Positions 52,991-63,637 of a DNA stretch of 64,000 bases are shown piece after piece (positions within the stretch are counted from its first letter, which is position 1; each line of letters begins with the position of its first letter). The notes below the pieces were generated by a model, which worked only from the letters and a program-made list of their open reading frames with translations, had not been told where the DNA came from and ran no database searches. The position numbers were made by a program, and so were the translations under genes. Location: contig JAQGDQ010002367.1 of the NCBI GenBank assembly GCA_030141605.1, positions 930,501-994,500 of the forward strand. The letters run 5' to 3'. The stretch is from Tubiluchus corallicola (taxonomy: Eukaryota > Priapulida > Priapulimorpha > Priapulimorphida > Tubiluchidae).

Positions 52991-55900
52991 CTACTGATTT
53001 GGCCCTAACCCTTGGTTTTCTTTCTCAACATCTTGCTTCCCTTTTGAATTAGTAGAGCTCTCTGATGGCAGTGCTATTTGTTTTAAAAGTTTTCTTGGCT
53101 TAGGTTTCCTGCAAAGCAAAAAGTACAAGACTGAATAGGCCCACAGAATTTAGTTCACCATTAATATACAAAGCCCGACCAAAATTAACGTAGAACCCTA
53201 AGTACAATCCATAGTTTTTCTTCTTTCGACCAGATAATCAGATGTGGTATCAAACAATTAATAATTGTGGGGTTATTCTGACAATTTTAATCATATTTTC
53301 TTTTGAGCTTAAAATCATAAGCTTTATTGCAGTCATTTTCTGGTCATTGCTCTGTCAAAGAATGGTAAAATAAATGTTTGTGGGTGCATATCAGCAGCAG
53401 CATAGCATTTTTTAAATTTTTAATTCTATGTTCTTATGTTGGCCTAAAGGACATAACAGTACTTTATCACTATAAAAAGTATTGTTTTGAAGAAGTGCTA
53501 AACAACAATTACAAAGCCACAATAAATCATTGGAAGGTTTGTGAAAACAGCAGGAGTTACTGGAAACTAAATGTTACGAAGGAGACTTTCTTTTTAAATG
53601 TGAACGAGTAGTGCTCCACCTTACACAATTACACCTAATACTGCTGGTACCACCAGTATGCATCATTATTCATTACATATATGACTAACAAGATGCATTT
53701 GCCCAGAACAGTGCATGTTTTTTATGAACCAACACTGACTGTCTGTCTTTTTATTATAATGGACAATGTTTTTAAAAGGCAAAATAAAGAATATACTACT
53801 ACTACTACTACTAAAAGCAAAGAAACAAGCCCTGCCATTGGGTGCTATTTTTGAGCACTTGTCTTAAGTCGTAATTTGAAATTGAAACATTCAAGACTAA
53901 TTTACTCTAAACTGGGGAAAATTACTATTTACCTTTCAAACTTAATAACTCAGCTGGCTACATCGCTTTGACACTGAGCCCGCAATTTGCTTTTGAAAAC
54001 ACTAGCATTTGAGGCACTAATTACATCGTTCAGCAAGGTATTCCAGCAGGGAATAGCTCCTTTGGTGAAAAAATGACCTTTTATATTAGTATGATAGAAA
54101 CGCTGGAAAAGTTGTATCGAATATCCACGTAAATCATATTGACGATGAGTCGGGAAGAAGAGGTCTTACTCAAGATGGTCAACTCGTTCAAAAATTTTTA
54201 AACAATGAATGAGATTTATAGTTTTATGGTGATGTACTGTGGTGACCAGACAACTGATACATACTCAAGCTTTGGCCGAACCAGTTTTTTATACAGTGTT
54301 GGTTATACCAATATCCAGGAAAAAGGCTGTTGATATTTGTGCTAAACGTAATACTTTGATGTGCCCTGCAGTTTAACTTCTACAGAAATTGCTAGTTGAA
54401 TTGCTTGTGATATTTGTAAAAATAGTGGCATAAAGTTTGTGCACTTATGTTCTTACAAAGATTTGGTGAAGTATAAAAAATATAAAATTGATTTTGTTTG
54501 TGCTATTTGTGTTCCTGGTAGAAAGTCATCTAACAAGGAGCCGGATTCACAGGATACAAGTGACATCGTTCAATCTTGCGAAAATAAACTTGACCATTTG
54601 ATTTCTGTTCTCTTTGAAAATTTTAGCTGTATAGCAGACATTTCTTCTAATAGTTCTAGTGGCAGCAGTAGTTACTCTAGTGGCAATGGCAATCTTATTT
54701 CATCAAGTAATGCTAAGAACTTTTATAAAAATTGTTGTGTTTATAGTTTAGACAGAATTGTAGTTGTAAATAAAGTTGATGACCTTTGTGCCTTTAAAAA
54801 CAGTGCTGCTATAATAAAAGAATTGAAGAAGATTCCTTACATCTCCCAAAAAGTTGAATTGGCACATAGCTTAGCTGGTGGAGGTATTGCCCTTTATACT
54901 CATTAGGGTGAATCTGCTTCAGATATCATCAGTCACTGGCCTCGAGGTCAAGTGTATGGTAGTTCAGTTGTAGTCCGTCTGCCAAAGCGTGCTGATCCTA
55001 ACGCAAAATCTAATGTTTGTTACATTAAAAATGTACCTAGAGACAATTACTGGGATAATAATTGTGCAGCAGCTAAAAAAATCTTAATTTTCATCGGAAA
55101 AAGTTTCATGAGCGAAATCTTCCCCAGAACAAATTTAAATTGTTGGAAGCAGAAGTATGTTTTACTTACGCAATTGACATTGCTCTCCTGTTTTTGAGGA
55201 TTCTTGAGAAATTTGATATTCTTCAAAATTGTTTTTTGATGTAAAGCATATCTGCCAAAGAAATTTTGATGATAGTTTCAAAAGAAATGTTGAGGAAAAG
55301 CTAGCTTCAAAAGATGTTTGTCCAGCAAGGTCTGGAATTCATTGTTCTTTTGCACTAAAGGAGTATATAATGCAATTAGCCACTTGAAGGCAAGTAAATC
55401 ACCTGGTCCTGATGAATATCCTCCTGGGTTATTTATACACTGTGGGAGCAATTTGAAGCACATATTATTGAAGAGTTTTAAGTCATGGACCAATAGAATT
55501 CTACAGACAGCTTGGACTTGTGCAAATGTTAAGTTCATCAGGAAACAAGGCAAGGATGACTATTATGTACCCTCTTTTTATTGTCGTATTAACTTGACAT
55601 CATTCATTTGTAAAATTATGGTAAGATTAGTACTTTTTAAATTAAATACGGCAATTGATACATATAATATAATAATACTGATACACAACAAGATGGTTTT
55701 AGGAAGTTCTGTTCTATAATTCACCCTGTTTACGACTTTGTACAAACTATATGTGATGGCTTTAATAATGCTAATCAAACAGTAGCTTGTTTCTTGGATT
55801 TGGAGAAAGATTATGACCGTGTATGGCGAGATGGACTTCCTATCAAGATATATAATGTTCGCATTGCTGGCAGATTACAGTATGGATTAAAGGTTTCTTA

Positions 55901-58086
55901 TCAAACAGACATGCTAGACATCTGATTAATGGCTATCAAGGGCCAGTATTGCTTCTTCTAAGGGATTACCAAAAGTGAGTGTTATTTCAGCATCTTTATT
56001 CAACATTTTCATAGCTGAAATATGTTCAAGTCTGTACAGGAAAATCATTGCAAGCATGCAGATGATGGTACTTTATGGCACACTGATTCAGGTGTCATCA
56101 GTCTAGCTTCATTAGTTTGTTCTGATGTGGAACATATTATTAACTGGCGTTCTTTATGGCATATGTCACTTAATTTAAGTAAAACTGAAGTTACTGTGTT
56201 TAGTAGAGTTCCTAATATACTACCTAGTAATTCTCCTTTTTGTGTTTATAATGTGTTGTTAGAGCAAAATCAATTTCCAAAGCTACTTGGCATAACCCTA
56301 GATAAGAAATTAACCTTTCATCCCCCACACTGTCAAACTATGAATGAAAGCTAGCAAAGTTCCTTCAGTCGTTAGAGAAATAAGAGGTATTGTTAATATT
56401 TCAACTTTGTATAAATAAATGCCTTGTTTGTTCATTGATGAAATATGGTGTCATATAGTTAAACGCAAGGCTTTGTCTTTATGTCTTGATCTCCCTTCGA
56501 CTGCTGGTGTTGAAGTATTGGAGGTTGTTAGTAGTGTACCTCTGTTACAGAGCTTGCAAAAATTGAATCAAAACCACTATCTAATCCTCTGAAACAACAA
56601 CTAGAAGATTTTAAAGCAGTTGGTTTGGGTAATATCAGATTTGTTTCTCTTAAGGCAAAAGCTGCTTCTTTGGCATGGGAGGTGGAGAAGAACTGGAATG
56701 CTATTATTTCTCAAGTGGTTCCGGCAGTTGATTTCGATCTAAATGACAATTTTACAGATATTCCTGTGGCTAAACCTAACTATTGGAATGTACTAGGATC
56801 CTCAAACAATAGGTCAGAGAAGCACAAGAACTTCTTGGGAAAGCCTTTGTTATAAATTCTTTATGCAGTCTTTCAGATAATGCTGTTTTAGCATTTACAG
56901 ATGGTTCTTGTACAGACAATCCTGAACAATGTGGAACAGGAGCAGTAATTTATTCAAATATTCACAATTAATCTTTGTAGCTACAGATACTAAAAATGTT
57001 ACAGTTTTTTCAGATAGTAAATCTTCAGTAGCATTGTATCTTTAGGATGATCTTGTAACTGTTACGAAGATCTACATGACAGCATAAAAATTATGTTAAA
57101 TTTCATTATAGTATTGATATTCATGTTAACTTCTTTGTATAGATTCTTGGACATCGTAATATTATTAGAAATGATCTTACTGATTCCTTCACTAAAAGGG
57201 CTGCCCATGATGCTCAATTTGTGGTCATAAATTCCTGTATTTACAGTTTGCAAGATGTCAGGAATGCAAGCCGGTAACTTTACTACGTAAATGGTAGTTT
57301 CGACGGAATCACTAGCTTCAAATGGTAGATTCTTCTATAATTTGTGTTCACCAGTGGTTTTCAATAGAAGACTTGATTTTCAAAGTCACAGTTTTCCAAA
57401 CTTACGCAAGAGCTACCCTAAACTTAATTATTATTTTCATACAATTGGAAGTGTCGATTCTCCACCATGCGAGTGCGGTTCAATGAAATCTACAGAGCGC
57501 ATTTTTGTCTGTGTGTGTGTTTCATGCTAATCAAAGGGATGTGCTGCTATACAATATTTCCCGACATACTGGCTATCTAATTTCAAGCTAGTTGATATAT
57601 TGTCAAGTGAAGTCACTGATCAAGATGATGTTGATATTGAGGCCATAATAAAAGATCTTTGTTCTTTTATAGATAGCACTGAACATGTAAACAAGAAGAC
57701 ATTATTATATTGCGTCAGTGTTGGAGTCATAGCCCCGTATTCTCTTTATTTCAGCTTTTAGAAAGAAATTTTTCATTGTGATAAACAGCTCATATTGTGG
57801 TGATTAAAGCATTTATGTGAACATTTTGTCGATAAACATTGGTGTGGAGACTATAACTTTAAATGACATTATTTATTATTAAGTAATATTCTTACATTTG
57901 AGCTCCCATTAGTCTTGCTGTGCAAGGTGAGAAAATGTTATCAGTTGGACTTGTAAATTTTTCGCTCAGCTGCCTTCTTTTTACAGCGGCTGGCGTTGCC
58001 GATGCTGTTCCGCAATTTTGTGATGATGCCAAGTTATGGGCCTGGCTGACATCATTCAAAGAACCTGCGTCTTCTTTGGTTGACAT
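52991..58086 (-). CDS. Unrecognised 102-residue protein with RxL, SP and KEN-box motifs (two exons)
   Basis: Exon 1 is 58086-57896 and exon 2 is 53108-52991 (stop TAG). Exon 1 starts with an ATG with A at -3 and ends AT before GTAAGA. Exon 2 follows TTTGCAG and begins G, so the split codon is ATG and the frame stays open. The product is small, basic and probably disordered. KRRQL at 36-40 fits an RxL cyclin-docking site. SP dipeptides at 46-47 and 53-54 lie in TSPTDNIFSPCTARLMG. KPKPRKLLK at 65-73 is a possible nuclear signal. KEN at 93-95 fits an APC/C degron. These suggest a cell-cycle-regulated CDK substrate, but no family was recognised and short motifs are weak evidence. If the splice is wrong, exon 1 alone would give 64 residues. 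The 4.8 kb intron is filled with LINE debris. Confidence 0.6.
53600..53813 (+). mobile_element. LINE 3' tail with (ACT)n
   Basis: AT-rich 3'-UTR-like sequence ends AAAATAAAGAATATACTACT and continues as a run of ACT triplets (53792-53813). A hexamer followed by a simple repeat is the usual 3' end of several LINE clades. Coding remnants upstream (53378-53611) are not clear. Confidence 0.45.
53940..54310 (-). mobile_element. 3' fragment of a second LINE (ORF2 C-terminus), minus strand
   Basis: Read on the minus strand from about 54300: KKLVRPKLEYVSVVWSPQY, then after a frame slip FFPTHRQYDLRGYSIQLFQ and FFTKGAIPCWNTLLND, ending near 53955. This order (R.KLEY...W.P / YDLRG / WN.L) is the C-terminal signature of CR1/jockey-like reverse transcriptase ORFs. 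At least one stop and one frameshift break it. It abuts the plus-strand LINE that starts near 54.3 kb. Confidence 0.75.
54330..57770 (+). mobile_element. Decayed LINE with ORF1, reverse transcriptase and RNase H, endonuclease missing
   Basis: Plus strand. A Cys/His finger (CDICKN...VHLCSY...FVCAIC, about 54410-54510) opens an ORF1-like part. A second ORF1 block holds RLPKRADPNAKSNVCY (about 54975-55020). Reverse transcriptase follows: LKASKSPGPDEYPPG (about 55385), YCRINLTSFICKI (about 55580), LDLEKDYDRVWRDGL (about 55800) and an active-site HADD in place of the usual YADD (about 56055). Then LLGITLDKKLTFHP (about 56285). An RNase H domain shows AFTDGSCTDNPEQCGTGAV (about 56890) and LGHRNIIRNDLTDS (about 57150). 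A C-terminal cysteine cluster (PPCECGSMKST, about 57460) closes it. Many stops and frameshifts make it inactive. Only about 150 bases separate ORF1 from RT, so the endonuclease is deleted. RNase H points toward I/jockey-group relatives. Confidence 0.85.
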
Positions 58087-58250
58087 TTTCGAATAACACA
58101 AGCGAAGGTACACATTCAAATACGAGTTCGCTCAGTACGTCACTGTGACTTTGCACACTGCGAAAATTTAAAATTCCCTCCTGCTAATCCTATGATAGCT
58201 GGCTTCAACAATATGCATTATCTTTGTAACTGTAGTGCAAAATGAGAAGA
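58087..58250 (-). promoter_or_regulatory. Upstream region of the KEN-box gene with a CRE-like site
   Basis: About 50 bases upstream of the ATG is TGACGTA (minus strand, 58142-58136), an ATF/CREB-type core. Surrounding sequence is slightly CG-richer than the neighbourhood. Function is inferred from position. Confidence 0.25.
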
Positions 58251-59699
58251 GGCCAGTCACCAGTGTGATTTCTTGATTTTAATCGATCTGATAAACGTCC
58301 GTCAGACAAACCAAAGACAGCCTGCATAATTTATCAAGGCTTAACAAAACTCTTTAATAATCGAGGCCAAATTTAACAGGAACACAAGAGTTTTAGCAGT
58401 GATGAAACTATGCATCTGCAGACCATGCAGTTTGCCATATTAGTGAAGACCTTATTGTGAAGAAGTCACCAAGCGAACCGAAGTAGTGCATAATAACTAG
58501 AAACTTTCTCCTGCATGAAATCAGAAATAAAGAAATTAGCTTAATATTTAAAGTTATAACAGTTTTATAACTGAGACTTTAATGGATCTCCTCTGTAAGG
58601 AAATGACTATTGATGAAATATTGTAAGTTGACCTGAATGCTTAACATATGGCGAACTGATTCAATTATGATTAAATTTTATCTACTCCGTGCAAAAGCAT
58701 TTCTCCATTATCTTTCAAAGTACTTTTACCTTACTGTAAGAGAGAAAGTTGACAATAAATGATCAATGATAAGCTTAGGCCTAGGGCGAGGTTTAATTTA
58801 GTTATAATCGTTTTATTTAACATAAGATATAACGTGTGCAAAAGATATAAAAAAACTATTATTGGCTAATTATGAAAATTATTAAAGGTTTCATTTCGCT
58901 TCTCTCTCTCATTTCATAGGAGCTATGTCAGTTAGCTTTTGATCAAACTGTTTTCTTTTTTTCACATTTTTAAACACTTTGATTTATGGATTCTGTCAGC
59001 TGGACATCTCTATATAGGAGTACGACTTGTTAGCAACGATGCCGTAAAATAATATTCTCTTATCTGAAATTCTGTTAACTTATATCTCAGGTAAATGTTT
59101 ACTTTATATTTTTCTTTGAATTGGTTATTGAACCAGTGTACACTTATATAAATTACATGATGAAATTGTTTTTCAATCGAAAATATAATTAATACTAAAC
59201 TCCTATGCTACATTACCATATCTATTTATTTGCCCTTTTATTTTTGTATTGTTTTTGTTGTTGTATACATCAGTGGTTTGCATTTTTTGCATAATATTAA
59301 ATATTTCGCAACATATGATTTTGATTTGCATGTAAATGGTAATGATGATATTCTTGGATTTTTATAATTATAATATTAGCTTAACACTATTGCATTTATA
59401 TTTTGTTACGATTTTGTATGAATTTTTGTTTTACGCACTTTTAATACGTTCATAAGATGCATGTTTTCTTGTTATTGAGTATACCGAGTTATTACTAGAA
59501 CTCCTCAAATTCGAGTTACATGCAAATTATGCTATTTTTAGCATGCTAGTACAATTTATTTCTTTTTTTGCTCATTTAGAATGTGAAATTTCGTTTTTGG
59601 CGTTTTTCTTTTATGTTATATAGATATAAACAAGTGCACAATTCAATATTTCATTATTTTTGATTAGTTATCGTCTGCACTACATGCAAAATATTTATA
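58251..59699. other. AT-rich region without recognised features
   Basis: No gene, RNA or clear repeat was recognised. The 3' half may be the body of the LINE 3' UTR ending at 59842. Confidence 0.5.
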
Positions 59700-59842
59700 A
59701 CAGAACTGAGTTGGGGTGGCTGATACGATAACGCACGTTCTTCGCCACCCCTTCCCATTTGATTGGCTATTATAATTATGCCACTAAGCTTTAATCGATG
59801 TTGTATGTGGGAAAAACAATAAATGATTTGATTTGATTTGGA
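59700..59842 (+). mobile_element. LINE 3' tail with (TGATT)n
   Basis: A CG-richer 3' UTR block (about 59700-59780) is followed by AATAAATGATTTGATTTGAT, the hexamer-plus-repeat 3' end typical of CR1/L2-like elements. No open reading frame relic was recognised in the AT-rich kilobase before it. Confidence 0.5.
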
Positions 59843-60369
59843 TCAATGGTTTTAGTGTTGGGAATGGCTTCATTCAGCCGCCTTCAGAATTGGCCAGATA
59901 TATAACAATATGTCTCCTAACCCTCCTCACAATACATCAAAGGCACTGGGCACCCTATAGTTAAAAGCAAAATTACAACAGATATCAACACAGCCTAGCC
60001 GTGTCATGATAACCCACATACTAGCATGTGAACACACATTGGCAATTGCCAACCATCCCCTAATTATGATTAAATGATAAAATGTTACTAACTGCCAGCA
60101 TAACTGGTCATAGAAAATGAAATACTACCAGTGGTCAGTTGCATTCAAGCTACACAGTTGCCTATTTAGACAGTTTACACTCTTATGCCAGGAAACGTTG
60201 TGACACTCATCATTACAATTTGCCGAAAATCAGGACCATCATTGTATCCACAACCTGAAACTACAGCACTAGCAGTGAAGTTTTACGTCTTCCTTATATG
60301 CAAGGAAGTATTGAACAATTAGTCAAGATGCCTACATCAGCTCTGACTAATACTCTGTGGTTCTTGTGC

Positions 60370-60672
60370 CAGGGCCGAATTATCCTATATGCTGGTATAT
60401 CGGACTCCAAGCTTTGGTAGAATTTGGTAAAAAATCTGTTTATTCACTACAGCTGTGCTGAAATTGTGTGCTAATTTGGTTTTCAAGAAATAGTAAAATG
60501 TCGTGTTTCTCAGAGATTAGTTTTATTGACAAACTGATGTTTACTTCATTGCAATAAATTTACTTCAAACTATGAAAAATGTTGCAAGTTAAATGGTCTC
60601 CCCACCCAAAGAGGCTTCATAGTTTCATTAGCTTAAGCCCCAAGGGCCCCAATAGTTCATAATCCGGCCCTG
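60370..60672. mobile_element. hAT-like MITE, CAGGGC family, copy 2
   Basis: The ends read CAGGGCCGAATTATCC and, on the other strand, CAGGGCCGGATTATGAAC, matching the copy at 44059. 303 bp, non-coding. Immediate flanks (TCTTGTGC and GTTATCAT) do not match, so the target duplication has decayed or the ends are slightly off. Confidence 0.65.
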
Positions 60673-60899
60673 GTTATCATTCAATATAAAGTTGATTGTT
60701 GTGCGAGTTGCCTTTTGTCGTGCTGATACTCATTTCTAATATTATAGCAAAAGGGATATCAAATCTTGCTGAAACATACAGAACCAGAACCACTGCATGT
60801 GAGCTGCTTGCTTACATGTACACACATGGAGGACATCAAATTTTGATGCTCTTGATAGTTAAAGACATTAAAAGAGAAAAATGTTATAGTTCATAACAT

Positions 60900-61452
60900 T
60901 GCAAATGCATCAATGGTTAAACTACGACTTCATCTCATACAACAGTTGCATTTTTCTGATTCTTTTAATGTGAATGTTTCATTAGTTGTTCTGTCTCAAG
61001 ATCGCATAAAAACATTAAAGTCGCAAAATGTATGCTCATGTATCATTTTAATATACAGCTAACAATTTACAAGTGCCCACAAATATATCAGTCACACTAA
61101 TGACAGATAATGCTATTAAGAAATAACATTCATATAACAAATTTCATAGAACAGAATTAATCATTTAGATTTTAGAATGTTACAATAATGAGCCCAATAT
61201 AACTTTTACAGTGAGGCTGTATAATTGCACATGAATGTGATTATGCTATTAAGACAAGCACATTAATTCGCTGTTGTGAACCAAAATTTACAGTCCATAT
61301 CCAGCAAATTATTATTATGACTTTCGAAAAATCTGGTACCAATATGTACAAGATGTTTTTGTACCCTTTTACCACTAATTAATCATTATTTACAAAAAGA
61401 AATGAATACTTCTCAAAATCAAATTTAGACAAAATATAAATTATTTCATTTA
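60900..61452 (-). other. XBP1: 3' untranslated region of XBP1 (estimated)
   Basis: AT-rich non-coding sequence follows the stop on the minus strand. A variant polyadenylation hexamer ATTAAA (minus strand) lies at about 61049-61044. End not firmly placed. Confidence 0.3.
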
Positions 61453-63637
61453 CTACATAAGATCCGGGAACAAGTCTGAAAAAGACTCTTGCCAAGCTTC
61501 TTCATCAGTAGCTGGGGATGCTGCACTTACAGGTGAGCCAAGATCACTTTCACCTGTGCTATACCCAGATTCCGAAGACGTGTTGGGCGACTTGCCATGT
61601 ATTCCAGGCGTGTTTAAAGGTGAACACGAAGACAACATATTATCCCATATGCTGGGATTGTAGTGCGTATTAACCTTTAATGGAGTGTTAATATCGGTTG
61701 ATAGTTCACTACGAATTCCTTCAATACCGGTACAGGATACATTAGAAAATCCACCAGATTGCAGAAAAGAATCAAACTCACTAAGATCAAGATCCATTAA
61801 TTCTGAAAAATCATCAGTTGATGGCAAAGTATTGCCAAGTTCTGTGTATTCTGTAAGAGAATTTCCTCTATAAAGTACATCGACTTCTGAAGAAGTGTCT
61901 TTGTTAGCACTATAATTATCATTAGTGCAACTGATATCCTGATCGACAATGGAAACACTTTCCGCTTCTGTTTTTACTTCTTCTTCATGATCAATTGAAG
62001 TGAGCTCATCGGCATTTTCAGCCTTGTAGTAAATGTGGTCGAATCTTATGAATTCATTGATGGCGTCCACATTCTTTGGTGTGCTCCCCACCATTTTATG
62101 ATTGGATTTAAAACGCTTGTCTTCAACTTTGGCATTCTGAAATAAAAATGATTTATAAATATCTTGCTAAATTGAAACACTCAACGTAACAGTAAAAGTA
62201 GAATCTTAAAATCCAGATACAAAAACTTTGCCGTCACGCACACTTCTACATGTGTATTTGTGCACAAGAAATTTATTAAAAATAGCTAAGACAACAGCTG
62301 ACATTCAACAAGTCCTTCAGTTTTCTTAAAAATTTAAACAGCCTGACTCCTGACAAATTTAAACTGATCATACAGTATGTCAAAAATGAACGCAATACGG
62401 ATTTTACAAATATATCTTTTACAGTTTTAAGAGATAAAATCGCCAACAAACCTGCTCTGACTGTTCAACTTCATCATCCGTTTCAGACGAAAGTCCGTCA
62501 ACGATGAAGGATAAGAGATCTCGCTCAGTACAATCAGGAACAGAAACGTTACTGAAAATGCCATCCAATGAGAGACTGCACGAGCCTGCTCCTGCTGCAG
62601 AGGAAGCATTTTGAATACTGCGGATTCAACTGACTCGTCCTTTCTCTCACTGGGGACATCATCTACACCCAAACGCTTCTTCAGTATTGCGTTTTCACCA
62701 CGCAGCAACTTAACTTCGTCTGTAAGTGCTTTGTTGTCAGACTGTAATGATCGATTCTGTAAAAATAAATTAAAGAGAGTTTATAGATAAAAGAAAAAAC
62801 CTAAAAATTGCAAAAAATACAGTAAACTATATATAACTCCAACTGGTATAACAGAATTCTTGCGCATCTCGAACAGATACTCGTGGAACAAATTTTTTTC
62901 CTTTAACAAGCAACTCGAAATCTCTAACTGAAACCGAAATCCCGGTCCAATTCTTAAGAATCTGATTGAAATTGCCTCGCTTATCTCGAACAGCCTCCCA
63001 AGCAAGAAGTCCTACGCAAAAGTGTGCACCACATTATGCTAGTTTCAGCAAAAATGCTAAAATTTCTTGTATTACCTTAGCAGAGCATTGCAAACACCAC
63101 GGCTCAACGAACGTGGTTTAATGTAGATCACAATATTGTTATTGCAAAATTGTTAAAACCATGCTACTCAGACTACAATAAAGGTGGGTCAGTCATTTTA
63201 TTTTTGGTTTGTGTTAGGTATTTGATTAAAGGCTTAGTTTGTCACTTTCGCAGGCTGTAGTGTTACTAGTGTATTGTCCGACACTGATGAATGACTCAGT
63301 CTTGTTTTCTTACGAACATCGTCTTACTCGTACTTTCGCATAACTCAAACAAATTTTCCGGTCCCGAGGTGTTTAAGTTAAACGTAGCTTACTGTAGTGA
63401 TCAGTTTAGCTCTTTTAAATTCAACTTTTGTGATGTTTTGACCAATTTACTCCGAGTCAATTGTCAGATGTGATAATGTCATAACGAAAAAATCAGCTAA
63501 TTAGTACAAAATTTGAAACACAGATAAATGAATTATCCACCTGTTTTTCCAGTTGCACAATGGCAGTCTCCAGCATTTCCATCCTGGCCTTTTTACGGTC
63601 TCTAGCTGTCTGAGCAGCTTCCCTATTCTTCATTTTC
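61453..63637 (-). CDS. XBP1: XBP1, bZIP transcription factor of the unfolded protein response (3' three exons; 5' part outside window)
   Basis: Exons on the minus strand: 63637-63541, 62756-62452 and 62136-61453 (stop TAG). The first carries the basic region MKNREAAQTARDRKKARM and the start of the leucine zipper, nearly identical to the XBP1 family. The zipper continues in the second (NRSLQSDNKALTDEVKLL). All joins are phase-consistent. Exon 2 carries the unconventional IRE1 intron (62598-62620). Removing it leaves 282 nt and reads through (VESAAGAGSCSLSLDGIFS) into exon 3. Exon 3 encodes 227 residues, acidic and Ser/Thr-rich, ending ESFSDLFPDLM, which resembles the ELFPQL end of vertebrate XBP1s. 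XBP1s acts in the nucleus on ER chaperone and ERAD genes. Without removal, exon 2 encodes a hydrophobic segment and exon 3 starts an alternative frame with an arrest-like peptide. The start codon exon must be beyond base 64000. Confidence 0.95.
62046..62608 (-). CDS. XBP1: XBP1u-specific alternative frame: hydrophobic segment and arrest-like C-terminus
   Basis: If the 23-nt intron stays, exon 2 continues in another frame from inside the IRE1 intron (KMLPLQQEQARAVSHW). It includes a hydrophobic stretch (WMAFSVTFLFLIVLS, about 62565-62521), the position of HR2 in vertebrate XBP1u. After conventional splicing to 62136 this frame reads MPKLKTSVLNPIIKW and then WGAHQRMWTPSMNS with stop TAA at 62048-62046. 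The last peptide (W at 62090 to N ending 62052) matches the mammalian XBP1u arrest peptide WGRHQPSWKPLMN at WG-HQ--W-P-MN. In mammals HR2 and translational pausing bring the mRNA to the ER membrane for IRE1. Overlap with the XBP1s frame makes this dual-coding. Confidence 0.85.
62598..62620 (-). other. XBP1: IRE1-dependent 23-nt cytoplasmic intron of XBP1
   Basis: On the minus strand the sequence TTGAAT-CCGCAGT-ATTCAA (62629-62611) forms a 6-bp stem with a seven-base CNGCAGN loop. TTCCT-CTGCAGC-AGGAG (62605-62589) forms a 5-bp stem (one G-U) with the second loop. Cleavage after the third loop base, the IRE1 rule, removes 62620-62598, 23 nt. This shifts the frame exactly as the 26-nt vertebrate intron does (both are 2 modulo 3). 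Confidence 0.93.
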
